Source of the DNA: Planctomycetota bacterium
Lineage (GTDB): Bacteria > Planctomycetota > UBA1135 > GCA-002686595
Assembly (NCBI GenBank): GCA_014238415.1
Contig: JABABA010000022.1
Location: 1-64,000, forward strand
Length of the DNA: 64,000 nucleotides
Direction: 5' to 3'
Notes under the pieces: generated by a model
What the model saw: only the letters and a program-made list of their open reading frames with translations
Told to the model about the DNA's origin: nothing
The model's database searches: none
Shown: one piece after another, positions 44,887-52,990 of the stretch
Position numbering within the stretch: the stretch's first letter is position 1
Layout: each line of letters opens with the position of its first letter
Position numbers and translations under genes: made by a program

Positions 44887-45740
44887 GCCTCACCTCCTTC
44901 GTTGCCTTCGGGCTCGACAAATCGATGCAGGCCCTCAGGGATGGCCTCCAGAATGTCAGCCGGTAGGTAGCTTAGGTCCGGCGAGGTGCCAGGCTTGTCG
45001 AACGCCTCTCTTGAGCACAGTTGCGGGTGGTTGCGCATGGCCGCCACCGCATCCTTGACCGCTTCGAGATCTTCTGCATAGCAGCCTGCGCGAAGGAGCT
45101 CAGTCCATGGGAACAAGAACTCAGGTGATAGGGCTGCAGCTTTCCGTGCTGAAGTGACCGGACATTCTATCTTGGCCATGCGCTGAGCAACGGCCAACCA
45201 AGTCCAGCCGGTGGCTGTGAAGTCCGGCGATGTACTTGCTTCGATAGCGTTCTTCGCATGCACTATTGCCTGTTTGGGACGGTCCGTATTGCAGTAGATG
45301 GCTGCCAAGAGATTTTCCACCCTTGCGCCGGGCGCAAGGCGACGCGAGAGGTCCAATGCAGAGATCAAGCCATTCGTTTCGCCAGCTCCGTTCGAGGAGT
45401 AAGTATCAACGATTGCTTGGACGACCGGGTACAAACGTTGCCACTTAGGCGCATTGCGCGGGTCATCTTGTCCGCGATCTACGATGCGGTTTTGGGGCTC
45501 GCGCTCAAGCAGGGCATATCCCACAAACTGTCGAATCACCTGAGCAAGGTCATCGTTCTGATGCTGCAGCACACGCTGCTCCATCTCCGTATCGGTCGAC
45601 GCTTTCAATCCATCGTCCGAGGAAACCCAGCTCTCGCCATCGGCAATGTCCTGGGTGAACATGGTCGTTCCTCCTCCTGAGATTCCTTCAACCAGGTCCT
45701 TCAGTTCCGGATCTTTCGTCCATTTCGGTTGCACATTCAT
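44883..45740 (-). CDS. Cytoplasmic helical-repeat protein of the sigma-like operon
   Basis: A 285-residue protein with no signal peptide. The N-terminal 60 residues are polar; the middle and C-terminus are helical, with paired-helix units such as LISALDLSRRLAPGARVENLLAAIYC, RPKQAIVHAKNAIEASTS and TGWTWLAVAQRM, in the spacing of degenerate tetratricopeptide repeats. I see no exact family. The ATG at 45740 overlaps the stop of the sigma-region-4-like gene (45737-45740, ATGA), and its own stop overlaps the next gene's start. Both couplings imply coordinated synthesis, and it may be a partner or antagonist of the upstream protein. Confidence 0.72.
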   Translation of the reverse strand: MNVQPKWTKDPELKDLVEGISGGGTTMFTQDIADGESWVSSDDGLKASTDTEMEQRVLQHQNDDLAQVIRQFVGYALLEREPQNRIVDRGQDDPRNAPKWQRLYPVVQAIVDTYSSNGAGETNGLISALDLSRRLAPGARVENLLAAIYCNTDRPKQAIVHAKNAIEASTSPDFTATGWTWLAVAQRMAKIECPVTSARKAAALSPEFLFPWTELLRAGCYAEDLEAVKDAVAAMRNHPQLCSREAFDKPGTSPDLSYLPADILEAIPEGLHRFVEPEGNEGGEA

Positions 45741-46354
45741 GATGCCACCTCCTCGTGCACCAGGCACTGTTTTTGGAGGCTGCGCAGCGCGGTGCTGATC
45801 GCAGAGCGGATGTGAGCTGGATCCCAACCGGATTCCTCAGCCAACTCGGTCACCGACTGTCCGTCGAAGGCAACCCGGTAGAGGGGCTGTCTGAGGGGCA
45901 TTGGCAGACCGTTGAAGGCGCAGCAGAGATCGGGGCCGGAGGCCGTTGGAACACCTAGGACAGCTGTCATGCGCAAGTGCTGTTTGTCGTGGACAATGAT
46001 ATTGCTCCCTTGTCCCAAGCGTTCCTCGTCACGCCAGATGATCAGGCTGGTTGCACAGGTGAGATGGGCCCGGCTCCACTCAAGCAGGCTCTTGGCCTCC
46101 TCAAGTTCTGCCATGCCCAACGCCAGTGCAATCGCCCCCTCATCCGCCACCTCGTGGTGGTTGAGCAGCAGGGCGAGGTCGCGACAATGATGGCCTACGG
46201 CCTCATGCCACTCCTCACCCTCGGTGAGTAACTTCACAATAGTTGCCGGGCCTGCGTTTTGAATGTCAGGCAGCGTTGGCAGCGTATTGAGCACAAATCG
46301 CGAGTTTGGAAACCGCTCGACAAGTCGAGCAACTCCCGGATCTGGATGCTTCAT
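45737..46354 (-). CDS. Sigma-70 region 4-like regulatory protein
   Basis: A 205-residue cytoplasmic protein whose C-terminal 60 residues look like an ECF sigma region 4 helix-turn-helix: LPMPLRQPLYRVAFDGQSV, TELAEESGWDPAHIRSAISTALRSLQKQ. The N-terminal 140 residues do not show the classic region 2 motifs; they contain His-rich HEAVGHHCRDLALLLNHHEVAD and several helices. It may be a divergent sigma factor or a region-4-only regulator. The start at 46354 has an AGGA five bases upstream, one of the better ribosome sites in the window; the frame is open to 46753 but that extension is not protein-like. It heads the four-gene operon down to 41432. Confidence 0.7.
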   Translation of the reverse strand: MKHPDPGVARLVERFPNSRFVLNTLPTLPDIQNAGPATIVKLLTEGEEWHEAVGHHCRDLALLLNHHEVADEGAIALALGMAELEEAKSLLEWSRAHLTCATSLIIWRDEERLGQGSNIIVHDKQHLRMTAVLGVPTASGPDLCCAFNGLPMPLRQPLYRVAFDGQSVTELAEESGWDPAHIRSAISTALRSLQKQCLVHEEVAS

Positions 46355-46912
46355 CTGATTCCTAGGTTCATGGAGGTCCGTCCTGCCGGGGTCTGTCGGC
46401 ATGGGTAAGTGAGCTCGAGCGGAGACTTGCGCTTGCTGGTCGCCGGCCAATCCTGATCCAGTTTCCTGGAAGGTGGCTTGGGCGCTGCAGATGAGCATTG
46501 AGGTGGCCATTGTCCGGCTCAATAGCAGGGACGCACCGTGGCCGAGGCCGGCGGTGTGTATCTGGGATCGGGTCAAGAGGGAGAAGGTCATCTCACAAGC
46601 GCCCCGCAGGGCACACCCTGAATCTAAGCCTGATGCTGTCCGATATGGGTGTCCTCCTGCTGCCGTGGCCTTTGAGTGCGCATCTGGGTGCCGTAACCCC
46701 TTGTTGGCAAGTGGCTTATGTAAGACACAGGTTTTCTGGGGCACGAAGCTCACTCCCCCTGAATCCCCAGGTATCGCACTTATTGAGGGTGCTGAGGACC
46801 ATCATGTTGGCTCCGGGGGCCTTGGTGCGGTGTGGACAACTCATCTCGCGCCCTCCGCGGGGACCGCTGCGGTCTGCTGGGCATGCATATCCTGGGGTAC
46901 CCTCAGGCTTCC
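46355..46912. other. Divergent intergenic region, no gene supported
   Basis: 558 bases between the sigma-like operon and the homocysteine S-methyltransferase gene. Open frames exist on both strands, but none has family-like composition or a good start. It should hold two promoters; I could not assign -35/-10 boxes. Confidence 0.6.
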
Positions 46913-47803
46913 ATGGAACCTCATGATCTGATCCTTCTGGACGGAGGCACTGGCACTGAACTGCGTGAGCGGGGCGTGGAGATTCCCTGCCATCGCACTT
47001 CGATCTGGTCTGCGCAGGCCCTGGTGGAAGTGCCCGATGAAGTGGTCGCCGTGCACCGCGCGTTCATCGAGGCGGGGGCCGAGGTGATCACCGCCTGCAA
47101 CTACGCTGTGACACCGACCCTGCTTGAGCGCGAAGGCATGCGTCAGCGAGTGGAGGAATTGACCCTGCTGGCGCTCGACCTGGCGGAGCGTGCTCGGGAA
47201 GAGTCAGGCCAGGAGGTGCGCATCGCTGCCTCCTTGCCGCCTCTGGACACGAGCTATCGGGCAGATCTGGTGCCCGAGGAACGACGCCTGAGGGCCGAAT
47301 GCACGCAACTCGCTCAACTCATCGCTCCTCGTGTGGACTTGATCTTGTGCGAGACCATGTCCTTGGGCCGCGAGGCGCTGGTGACGGCCGAGGTGGCCCT
47401 GGAGACCGGCCGCGAGGTCTGGCTCAGTTGGACCCTGCAAGGTAACCGAGCCGGGATCCTTCCAAGCGGCGAGGCCTTGGAAGAGGCCTTTGCCCTTGTG
47501 GCCCATCTTCCCGTGCATGCGTATCTGGTGAACTGCTGCGCTGCGAATCTCATCAGCGATGCTATCCCGCGTCTGACCCAGTTGACCGATCGGCCGGTGG
47601 GAGGGTATGCCAACGCGGCCGATGCCATGCCCGGCGACTTTGATCCTCTTGATCCCGAAGGATTCGACTCTGTGCCGCTCGATCCAGTGGCCTATGCGGA
47701 TCGGGTCGAGGTCTGGGTCGCAGCCGGCGCGACTCTCGTGGGTGGCTGCTGCCACACTGGGCCCGCGCACCTGGACGAAGTGCGGCGACGGATGCTGGGC
47801 TGA
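46913..47803 (+). CDS. Homocysteine S-methyltransferase family protein
   Basis: A 296-residue barrel enzyme of the BhmT/MmuM/homocysteine S-methyltransferase family, which moves a methyl group to homocysteine, or to selenohomocysteine or selenocysteine in some members. The N-terminus has LILLDGGTGTELRERG, and the zinc-binding Cys residues are in NCCAAN (208-209) and GGCCHTGP (279-280). Motif QxVxGGYANAAD follows the first pair. The ATG at 46913 is where the family starts; Met18 of the longer frame (46883) is another option. It is divergent from the sigma-like operon. The methyl donor cannot be told; betaine and S-methylmethionine are both known donors in the family. Confidence 0.9.
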   Translation: MEPHDLILLDGGTGTELRERGVEIPCHRTSIWSAQALVEVPDEVVAVHRAFIEAGAEVITACNYAVTPTLLEREGMRQRVEELTLLALDLAERAREESGQEVRIAASLPPLDTSYRADLVPEERRLRAECTQLAQLIAPRVDLILCETMSLGREALVTAEVALETGREVWLSWTLQGNRAGILPSGEALEEAFALVAHLPVHAYLVNCCAANLISDAIPRLTQLTDRPVGGYANAADAMPGDFDPLDPEGFDSVPLDPVAYADRVEVWVAAGATLVGGCCHTGPAHLDEVRRRMLG

Positions 47804-47840
47804 TCCGGAGGGGGCGCTGGTGGACCGGTCCTGAGGCCGC

Positions 47841-50078
47841 TCAAAGTTCCAGTCTCAGGACCCGTAGCCCGCAGCGCTGGTCGCTGAGCAGGACCCGCCG
47901 CTGGTTCTCCAGGCAGCCTTCGCGGTCCACGAAGACGCCCGTGGCCCAGCCGGGGGTGTCGAGGGTCTGGACCAGTTGCAGGGTGCTCCCTGTGCGATCA
48001 AAGCGCAGCCAGACCATCCCCATACGCCCGGCGGCGGCTACCAGGTCGACACCACTTTCGTCCTGACGCAGGACAGCGAGATCGATGATCGAGTGGTGGG
48101 TGCCATCCCAGTCGTTTGGGGGAGCGGTCCAGTGGGCTATGTCTTTTGGTTTCAAGGGATTGCTCAGGTCGAGGGCCGTGACGCGGCCGTTGAGGTCGCC
48201 GATCAGGGCCAGGGGCAGGTCCCCGATAAGCGCCGTGTCGATGGCGAAGGCCAGGCCCGCTTGATCTCCCAGGAGTTGGCGGGCAAGCACCCGGGGCGGT
48301 TCGCAGCCTGGATCCACCACCACAAACTGAGCGCGGGGGGGGGATTCCAGATTGTTGCTGGCGGCTCCAGCCGCGATAACGAATAGGGGGAGAGCGTCTG
48401 CCCGCTTCAGCTCCGCACCTCGCAAGCTGACCGGAAGTTCGGCGCTTCCCTCAAGATGTGTTCTGTTCGTAGCGCTGGGCGCGACTTTGAGGGTACTCCT
48501 GGGCTCGGCGCTCCGGGCGGCTTGCGTGAGCGCGGCGGGGTCGAACCAGAGCAGGCCCTGGTCGGTTCCGGCGCGTAACAACGCTATGCGTTCGCCAATG
48601 GGTGTGCTGTGGAAGTAGGTGTGTCCGTTGCCCTGGCCTGATGGTGGCAACTGCAAATTCCACCAAGGAAGGCAGCTGGCTCCCTGCTCGAAGTCCAGAC
48701 GCATGAGGCGCGGCTGAAACCCCTGTCCCGCGAGGAGCCAAGGTGTGCCCTGGTCGTCAAAAAATGGCGTGCCCATGCAAATGCCCAGGGGCGGGCAATC
48801 CCAGGAATCGGCGACGGGTTTCAGTTCCTTGCCGGCAAGATGCAGAGGTCCCGTGGGTAGAACCGCTCCCGCATCTCGCCCGCTGAAGATCACGCTTGGA
48901 TCGATGGGGCTTATCAGCGCATCGGTGGCAAAGGCACCTCGGGGTTTGCGCTGGGCGATGCGCTTGATCTTGTCGTCGCTTGTCTGCCAGATCTCAAGGC
49001 CGTGCAGAAGACGCAGGGTGTAGATCTTTTGACGACCAAGGACCAGGTCGCGCCAGCCTGTGGGTTGCAGGATGGCGCTGGCGATGGGCTCTTCTGACCC
49101 CAGTTCTCCCAGGACCAGCCGATCGGGGCGCTTTCCCGCAGCACCCTGGATGAACTTCTGGTCTGCGCCGCCTCCTGGGGTGAGATCCACGCCCATGCAA
49201 CCCAATTGACCGAAGGGTGCCCAATCCAGGACCCAGGCCGGGGCCCGCATGGTCGCCATGACCCAGCGATCTCCTCGGGCATCAACGGCGACGCCGTGGT
49301 GAACGCCCATGGTGGCGAGGGCCTGAGCATTCTTGCGGGGAAAGACGGCGGCGCCCGCCGCCTGCCAGGAGCCTGTGGCGGCGCAGGCGAGGTCGGAGGT
49401 GAGCGCTACCGAGGCCACATGGGCTAGGGCATTCTTCGGATCCAGGCTCAGAGCCTGCGAATTCACATGGAGGCTGAATTGACCATCAGGGCTGATGTCC
49501 AAGCTACGAGCACCGTGGGTCCCGAGGGCGAGCATCACTTGCCCTTGGTGCAAGTCGATGCCCTCCGTGCGCACCCCCTTGAGTTCCAGTGAGGCGAGTT
49601 CCTTGCCCGTGTCCGCACGGTAGCTTCGAATTGTGCTTGCGTCCTGGCAGGCAAAAGCCGCCACCAAGAGCGGTCCATGACTGGCGACTCCCACGCACAG
49701 TTGACCCGTAACCACGGCTATCGGCTCGGGCAGCAGTTGAGCTGCCCCAGAGGGGATGCGCCAAAGGCCCCCGGTGCCTCCAGCCATCCAGATGCAATTA
49801 TCAGTCCACTCAAGGTCAAGAGGGCTGGCGTCCAGCCGACAGCTGCGGCGTTCCACGAGGGAGGCGTCCGGCTTGAGGGCGAGTTCCACCAACTGCGCAC
49901 CCTCGGCAACGAACAGGGACTTCTCGTCAGAGGCAACGCACAGGCGGAGTGGTTCGCCGCGGGTGTAGGAGGCGACAAGGGTGATCTCCCCGACAGGCAG
50001 CATGAACATCGCTGTCAGTGGGGCAAAGCGACCAAGGGTCAGGGGCTGGGTCAGGGGACTGGATCGGGCGTGGATCAC
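47841..50078 (-). CDS. Propeller-like protein of unknown function
   Basis: A 745-residue protein with no clear signal peptide. It is built from repeated beta strands with LVIVD/WD40-like rhythm (GVDLHQGQVMLALGTHG-type phrases, VAVDARGDRWVMATMR, LALIGDLNGRVTALDLSNPLKPKDIAHW near 630). The last example, LALIGDLNGRVTALDLSNPLKP, is typical of LVIVD propellers. No catalytic motif is visible. The frame begins at 50078; Met24 or Met26 (50009 or 50003) are alternatives. It is convergent with the homocysteine methyltransferase gene (37 bases) and divergent from the Sec-peroxiredoxin gene. Confidence 0.75.
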   Translation of the reverse strand: MIHARSSPLTQPLTLGRFAPLTAMFMLPVGEITLVASYTRGEPLRLCVASDEKSLFVAEGAQLVELALKPDASLVERRSCRLDASPLDLEWTDNCIWMAGGTGGLWRIPSGAAQLLPEPIAVVTGQLCVGVASHGPLLVAAFACQDASTIRSYRADTGKELASLELKGVRTEGIDLHQGQVMLALGTHGARSLDISPDGQFSLHVNSQALSLDPKNALAHVASVALTSDLACAATGSWQAAGAAVFPRKNAQALATMGVHHGVAVDARGDRWVMATMRAPAWVLDWAPFGQLGCMGVDLTPGGGADQKFIQGAAGKRPDRLVLGELGSEEPIASAILQPTGWRDLVLGRQKIYTLRLLHGLEIWQTSDDKIKRIAQRKPRGAFATDALISPIDPSVIFSGRDAGAVLPTGPLHLAGKELKPVADSWDCPPLGICMGTPFFDDQGTPWLLAGQGFQPRLMRLDFEQGASCLPWWNLQLPPSGQGNGHTYFHSTPIGERIALLRAGTDQGLLWFDPAALTQAARSAEPRSTLKVAPSATNRTHLEGSAELPVSLRGAELKRADALPLFVIAAGAASNNLESPPRAQFVVVDPGCEPPRVLARQLLGDQAGLAFAIDTALIGDLPLALIGDLNGRVTALDLSNPLKPKDIAHWTAPPNDWDGTHHSIIDLAVLRQDESGVDLVAAAGRMGMVWLRFDRTGSTLQLVQTLDTPGWATGVFVDREGCLENQRRVLLSDQRCGLRVLRLEL

Positions 50079-50327
50079 GGACCCTCAGCTTATTGGAAAC
50101 ATCCCAGGGGTTCACTCGCCCCCTGCCGTTCCGGTTGCGGAGTGGCATGGAGCACTGTGCAAGAAGGCGATTTCCAGTATTGACCACAAGGGCGGGGAGG
50201 GGGCCTTACGCGTCCGTGAGAGAAATCCAGGGGCAGGGTCTATTCATGCCACCCTCTTGTCCTAGACTATGCGACCGTCCCACGAGGGACGGCACCCAAC
50301 CCAACAACCTTCACCCCCCCAAGAGTC

Positions 50328-50789
50328 ATGATCGATACAGGAGCCCAGGCCCCCGATTTCGAGCTGGACAGCCATCTGGACACCACGGTGAAGCTCTCGA
50401 GCTTCAATGGTTCCAAGAATGTTCTGCTTGTGTTTTATCCATTGGATTTCACCCCTACATGAAGCATTGAAATCCCGGGACTCGAAGCGCTCAAGGAGCA
50501 ATTCGAGGCCTGTGATACCCAGGTCTTGGGTATCAGCGTTGACAGCAAGTATTGTCACAAGGCATGGGCTGGGTCGTTTGACGGCATCACCTATCCCCTT
50601 TTGGCGGACTTCAATCCCAAAGGCGCAGTGGCGAGTTCCTATGGCTTGATGCTCGATGATATGGGCATCACCGATCGCGCCACGGTGCTGATCGGCAAGG
50701 ATGGTACGGTCAAGTGGGCCGAGTCCGCTGGCGTCGGTGGCGAGCGCAACCCGGGCGATCTGCTCGGCAAGTGCAAGGAGCTTGGCTGA
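50328..50789 (+). CDS. AhpE-like peroxiredoxin selenoprotein, UGA = Sec45
   Basis: A 153-residue peroxiredoxin interrupted by one in-frame TGA at 50460-50462. The flanks FYPLDFTPT-U-SIEIPGL match the peroxiredoxin active-site block in which Cys is normal (FTPxC..E), so UGA replaces the peroxidatic Cys at position 45, the position of the peroxidatic Cys in M. tuberculosis AhpE. Downstream conserved parts continue in the same frame: VLGISVDSKYCHKAW (Cys76), YPLLADFNPKGAVASSYG, GITDRATVLIGKDGTVKW and DLLGKCKELG. It should reduce peroxides, with Sec likely raising reactivity. A long hairpin lies 14-48 nt after the UGA. The ATG at 50328 is the family start. It is monocistronic and followed by a strong hairpin at 50833. 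Confidence 0.92.
50477..50511 (+). promoter_or_regulatory. Candidate SECIS hairpin (peroxiredoxin gene)
   Basis: A bipartite stem: GGG/CCT-type base, CTCGAA (50481-50486) with TTCGAG (50502-50507), a GC/AA internal loop, then GCTC/GAGC closing a three-base AAG loop (50493-50495). The apical loop starts 30 nt after the UGA, inside the range known for bacterial SECIS elements. The loop lacks the GGUC of the other candidate, so confidence is lower. Confidence 0.5.
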
Positions 50790-50832
50790 GCCAGAGGCGG
50801 CATCTTCGGGTGTTGCATACGGAGTCAGACAG

Positions 50833-50871
50833 ACCGGTGGTCCGAGGCGCGAGGCGCCCCGGACCACCGGT
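50833..50871 (+). terminator. Very strong hairpin downstream of the Sec peroxiredoxin gene
   Basis: Twelve perfect pairs (50833-50844 with 50860-50871), one mismatch, then five inner pairs GGCGC/GCGCC around a GAG loop. It starts 43 bases after the stop codon and is followed by TTCGT, a poor T-run, so it may be a terminator or a 3' stability element. Confidence 0.55.
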
Positions 50872-51054
50872 TTCGTATGGGCCTGGGTGTGAGTGGGCAT
50901 GGGCCCCAGCGAACTGCCGGTCGGGTACAGGTGCCCTAAGATAGGCCTGAGAGCGGTTTCAACCCTTGATCTTCTCTGATGGGCTACACTCGATCGAACT
51001 GGACCCTTCAGGGTCGAGCCTTCTCTCTGACTTCTTTTTACCCCTCTTGTTCTC

Positions 51055-52782
51055 ATGCTAAAAGTACCTGGCATCGGGCTGTCAGCGGCCCTTCTCCTTG
51101 TTTCCTTCGCTAGCGCCCAGAACGGCGCGGATGACTGCGCCTCTGCAACATCCATCACAGGCGTTGGCCTCTACTCTTTTGACAACACGGGCTACACCAT
51201 CGACGGCCCTGCAGATTGCTTCGGTTCACCTGTTCGCAAGGACATGTGGTATGCCTGGACTGCTACCACCACTGGCCTGTACATCATGTCTTCTTGCAGT
51301 AACAACCTCACTGGAGCAGGGGCGACCTTTGATACGAAGATTGTGATCTATGACGGCCTCAGCTGCTCCAGCTTTGTGCAGTTGGACTGTGCAGAGGAAT
51401 CTTGTGAAGTCAGCGGTATTTCCGGGGCCAGGGTGACCTGGAGCGCGGTTGCTGGGCAGCAGTATCTGCTGCGCCTCGGCGCGCGCCAGCCCTTCACCGC
51501 TGGGTTTGGCGCCTTTGAGATTCTCTTGGATCCCTGCGACACCTTGACCGATGATGGTCTCGAGGACAACGATACATTTGCCACGGCCCTGCCCCTTGCT
51601 CCCGGAACCTGGACAAACCTCCTGACCACTTCCGGGGACCCGGACTTCTACAGCTTCACCCTGCAATCGGGCGAGCGCGTTGACATGATTACGACGCTTG
51701 CTTCGAGCATGGGCGACATCGATTTTCGGATCTATGATTCTTCCGGCACGCTGTTGGCAGATGTGGAAGGCCCCGATCCTGAGTACATCAACTTGAGCAG
51801 CGGCGTGGAAACCGTGGTCTTCGAGGTCTACGAGGATCCCGGCAATGGTTTCGCTTGTGGTCAGTACAACATGACGATCGTGATCGGTCCGGATCCATGC
51901 TTCAATCTGCAGGATGATGCTTTTGAGGACAACGACACCTGCGCAACCGCCGCGGACATAGGCGATGGTACCTATCTGGGTCTGGCCCTCTTCGCGCATA
52001 CTGACTTGGACATGTTCCGAGTCACCATCCCTGATGGGGCTGTTTTTGTTGCTGACTTGATGCACACCACGTCGAACAACTGTACTGGAGAGGATATCGA
52101 CATGTTTCTTTATGATGCCTCTGCCGGCAGTTGTAATGATGATCCGACCATTGATCCGATCAATTCGGGCGAACTGGCCTCTGCCTGGACCTGTGCCGAT
52201 AACGAGATCCTGACTTGGACGAATGCCACCGGTTCTGGGATGACCTGTCTCCTGCGAATCTCCATCTGGCCGGATAACGTTGCTTCTGGTTGTTCAAGTT
52301 ACGACCTGACTTTGAGCGGAACCGGTGCGGTTGGTCCGAACCTGTACTGCAGCCCAGCGAACCCGAATTCGTCGGGTCTGTCAGCAACGCTTGGGACTTC
52401 CAGTATGAGCGGCCCCGGGGTCTTCCACCTGGATGCGACCCAGGGACCCATTGATCAGTTTGGCTATTTCCTGGTGGCGGCGACCGGTGCTGAACCCGGG
52501 ATTTCCGTGAGTCAGGGCATGCTCTGCCTTTCTCCTCCCTTTGGTCGGTATACCTCGACCGCCGGTTCCGGGCTCAACTCCTTGGGACGCTTTGACGCAA
52601 ATGGGGTCATGCAGAACCTGGTAGGGACTTCAAGTACCGGGGCTGGCTTTGATGTGCCTGCGACCTTGCCCGCACCTCCGGGCGGTACCATTCTGCCCGG
52701 GTCCACCTGGGACTTCCAGTTGTGGTACAGGGACCTGGGGGGTGCGTCCAACTTCTCGGACGCGATCTCGGTTGATTTCTGA
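51055..52782 (+). CDS. Secreted PPC-domain protein with shared C-terminal domain
   Basis: A 575-residue secreted protein: signal peptide (1-22, ending ASAQ), a Cys-rich first domain with DDCASATSITGVGLYSFDNTGY (similar to the APHP/LamG-like domains that start CxxAT), then two pre-peptidase C-terminal-like domains (GLEDNDTFATA, SGDPDFYSFTLQSG; and DAFEDNDTCATAADIG with DLDMFRVTIPDGA), and the shared C-terminal domain (YCSPANPNSSG, QFGYFLVA, LCLSPPFGRY, WDFQLWYRD, NFSDAISVDF). No catalytic residues are seen. It is probably a surface or matrix protein. A terminator follows at 52809. Confidence 0.85.
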   Translation: MLKVPGIGLSAALLLVSFASAQNGADDCASATSITGVGLYSFDNTGYTIDGPADCFGSPVRKDMWYAWTATTTGLYIMSSCSNNLTGAGATFDTKIVIYDGLSCSSFVQLDCAEESCEVSGISGARVTWSAVAGQQYLLRLGARQPFTAGFGAFEILLDPCDTLTDDGLEDNDTFATALPLAPGTWTNLLTTSGDPDFYSFTLQSGERVDMITTLASSMGDIDFRIYDSSGTLLADVEGPDPEYINLSSGVETVVFEVYEDPGNGFACGQYNMTIVIGPDPCFNLQDDAFEDNDTCATAADIGDGTYLGLALFAHTDLDMFRVTIPDGAVFVADLMHTTSNNCTGEDIDMFLYDASAGSCNDDPTIDPINSGELASAWTCADNEILTWTNATGSGMTCLLRISIWPDNVASGCSSYDLTLSGTGAVGPNLYCSPANPNSSGLSATLGTSSMSGPGVFHLDATQGPIDQFGYFLVAATGAEPGISVSQGMLCLSPPFGRYTSTAGSGLNSLGRFDANGVMQNLVGTSSTGAGFDVPATLPAPPGGTILPGSTWDFQLWYRDLGGASNFSDAISVDF

Positions 52783-52808
52783 TTCGCCTCGAAGGAGAAC
52801 TTGTTTTC

Positions 52809-52839
52809 AGCGCCCCGGTTTCACCGCCGGGGCGCTTTA
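52809..52839 (+). terminator. Intrinsic terminator after the 51055 gene
   Basis: AGCGCCCCGG (52809-52818) pairs perfectly with CCGGGGCGCT (52827-52836) around an eight-base loop and is followed by TTTACTT. It is 27 bases after the stop codon. Confidence 0.7.
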
Positions 52840-52990
52840 CTTATGCCAGTGACTTGTGCGCGGGAGCGAAAGGCGCGGAGGGGCTGGTAATTTGTTGAAG
52901 TAGGCCCAAAGAACCGAGCCCCTGTGTCGTAGGTGCTCTCCTGAACGTACCTGTTCAGCGAGGGGGCCGAGTTTCTGTTCTGTACCAGCA

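Noticed and set aside
46473-46931. Plus-strand frame of 152 codons ahead of the methyltransferase gene
   Set aside because: Composition is not protein-like (many Pro, Ala, Cys and Trp), it overlaps another frame and no family pattern is visible.
50460-50462. A premature stop in the peroxiredoxin gene
   Set aside because: The codon replaces the catalytic Cys and all downstream peroxiredoxin motifs remain in frame.
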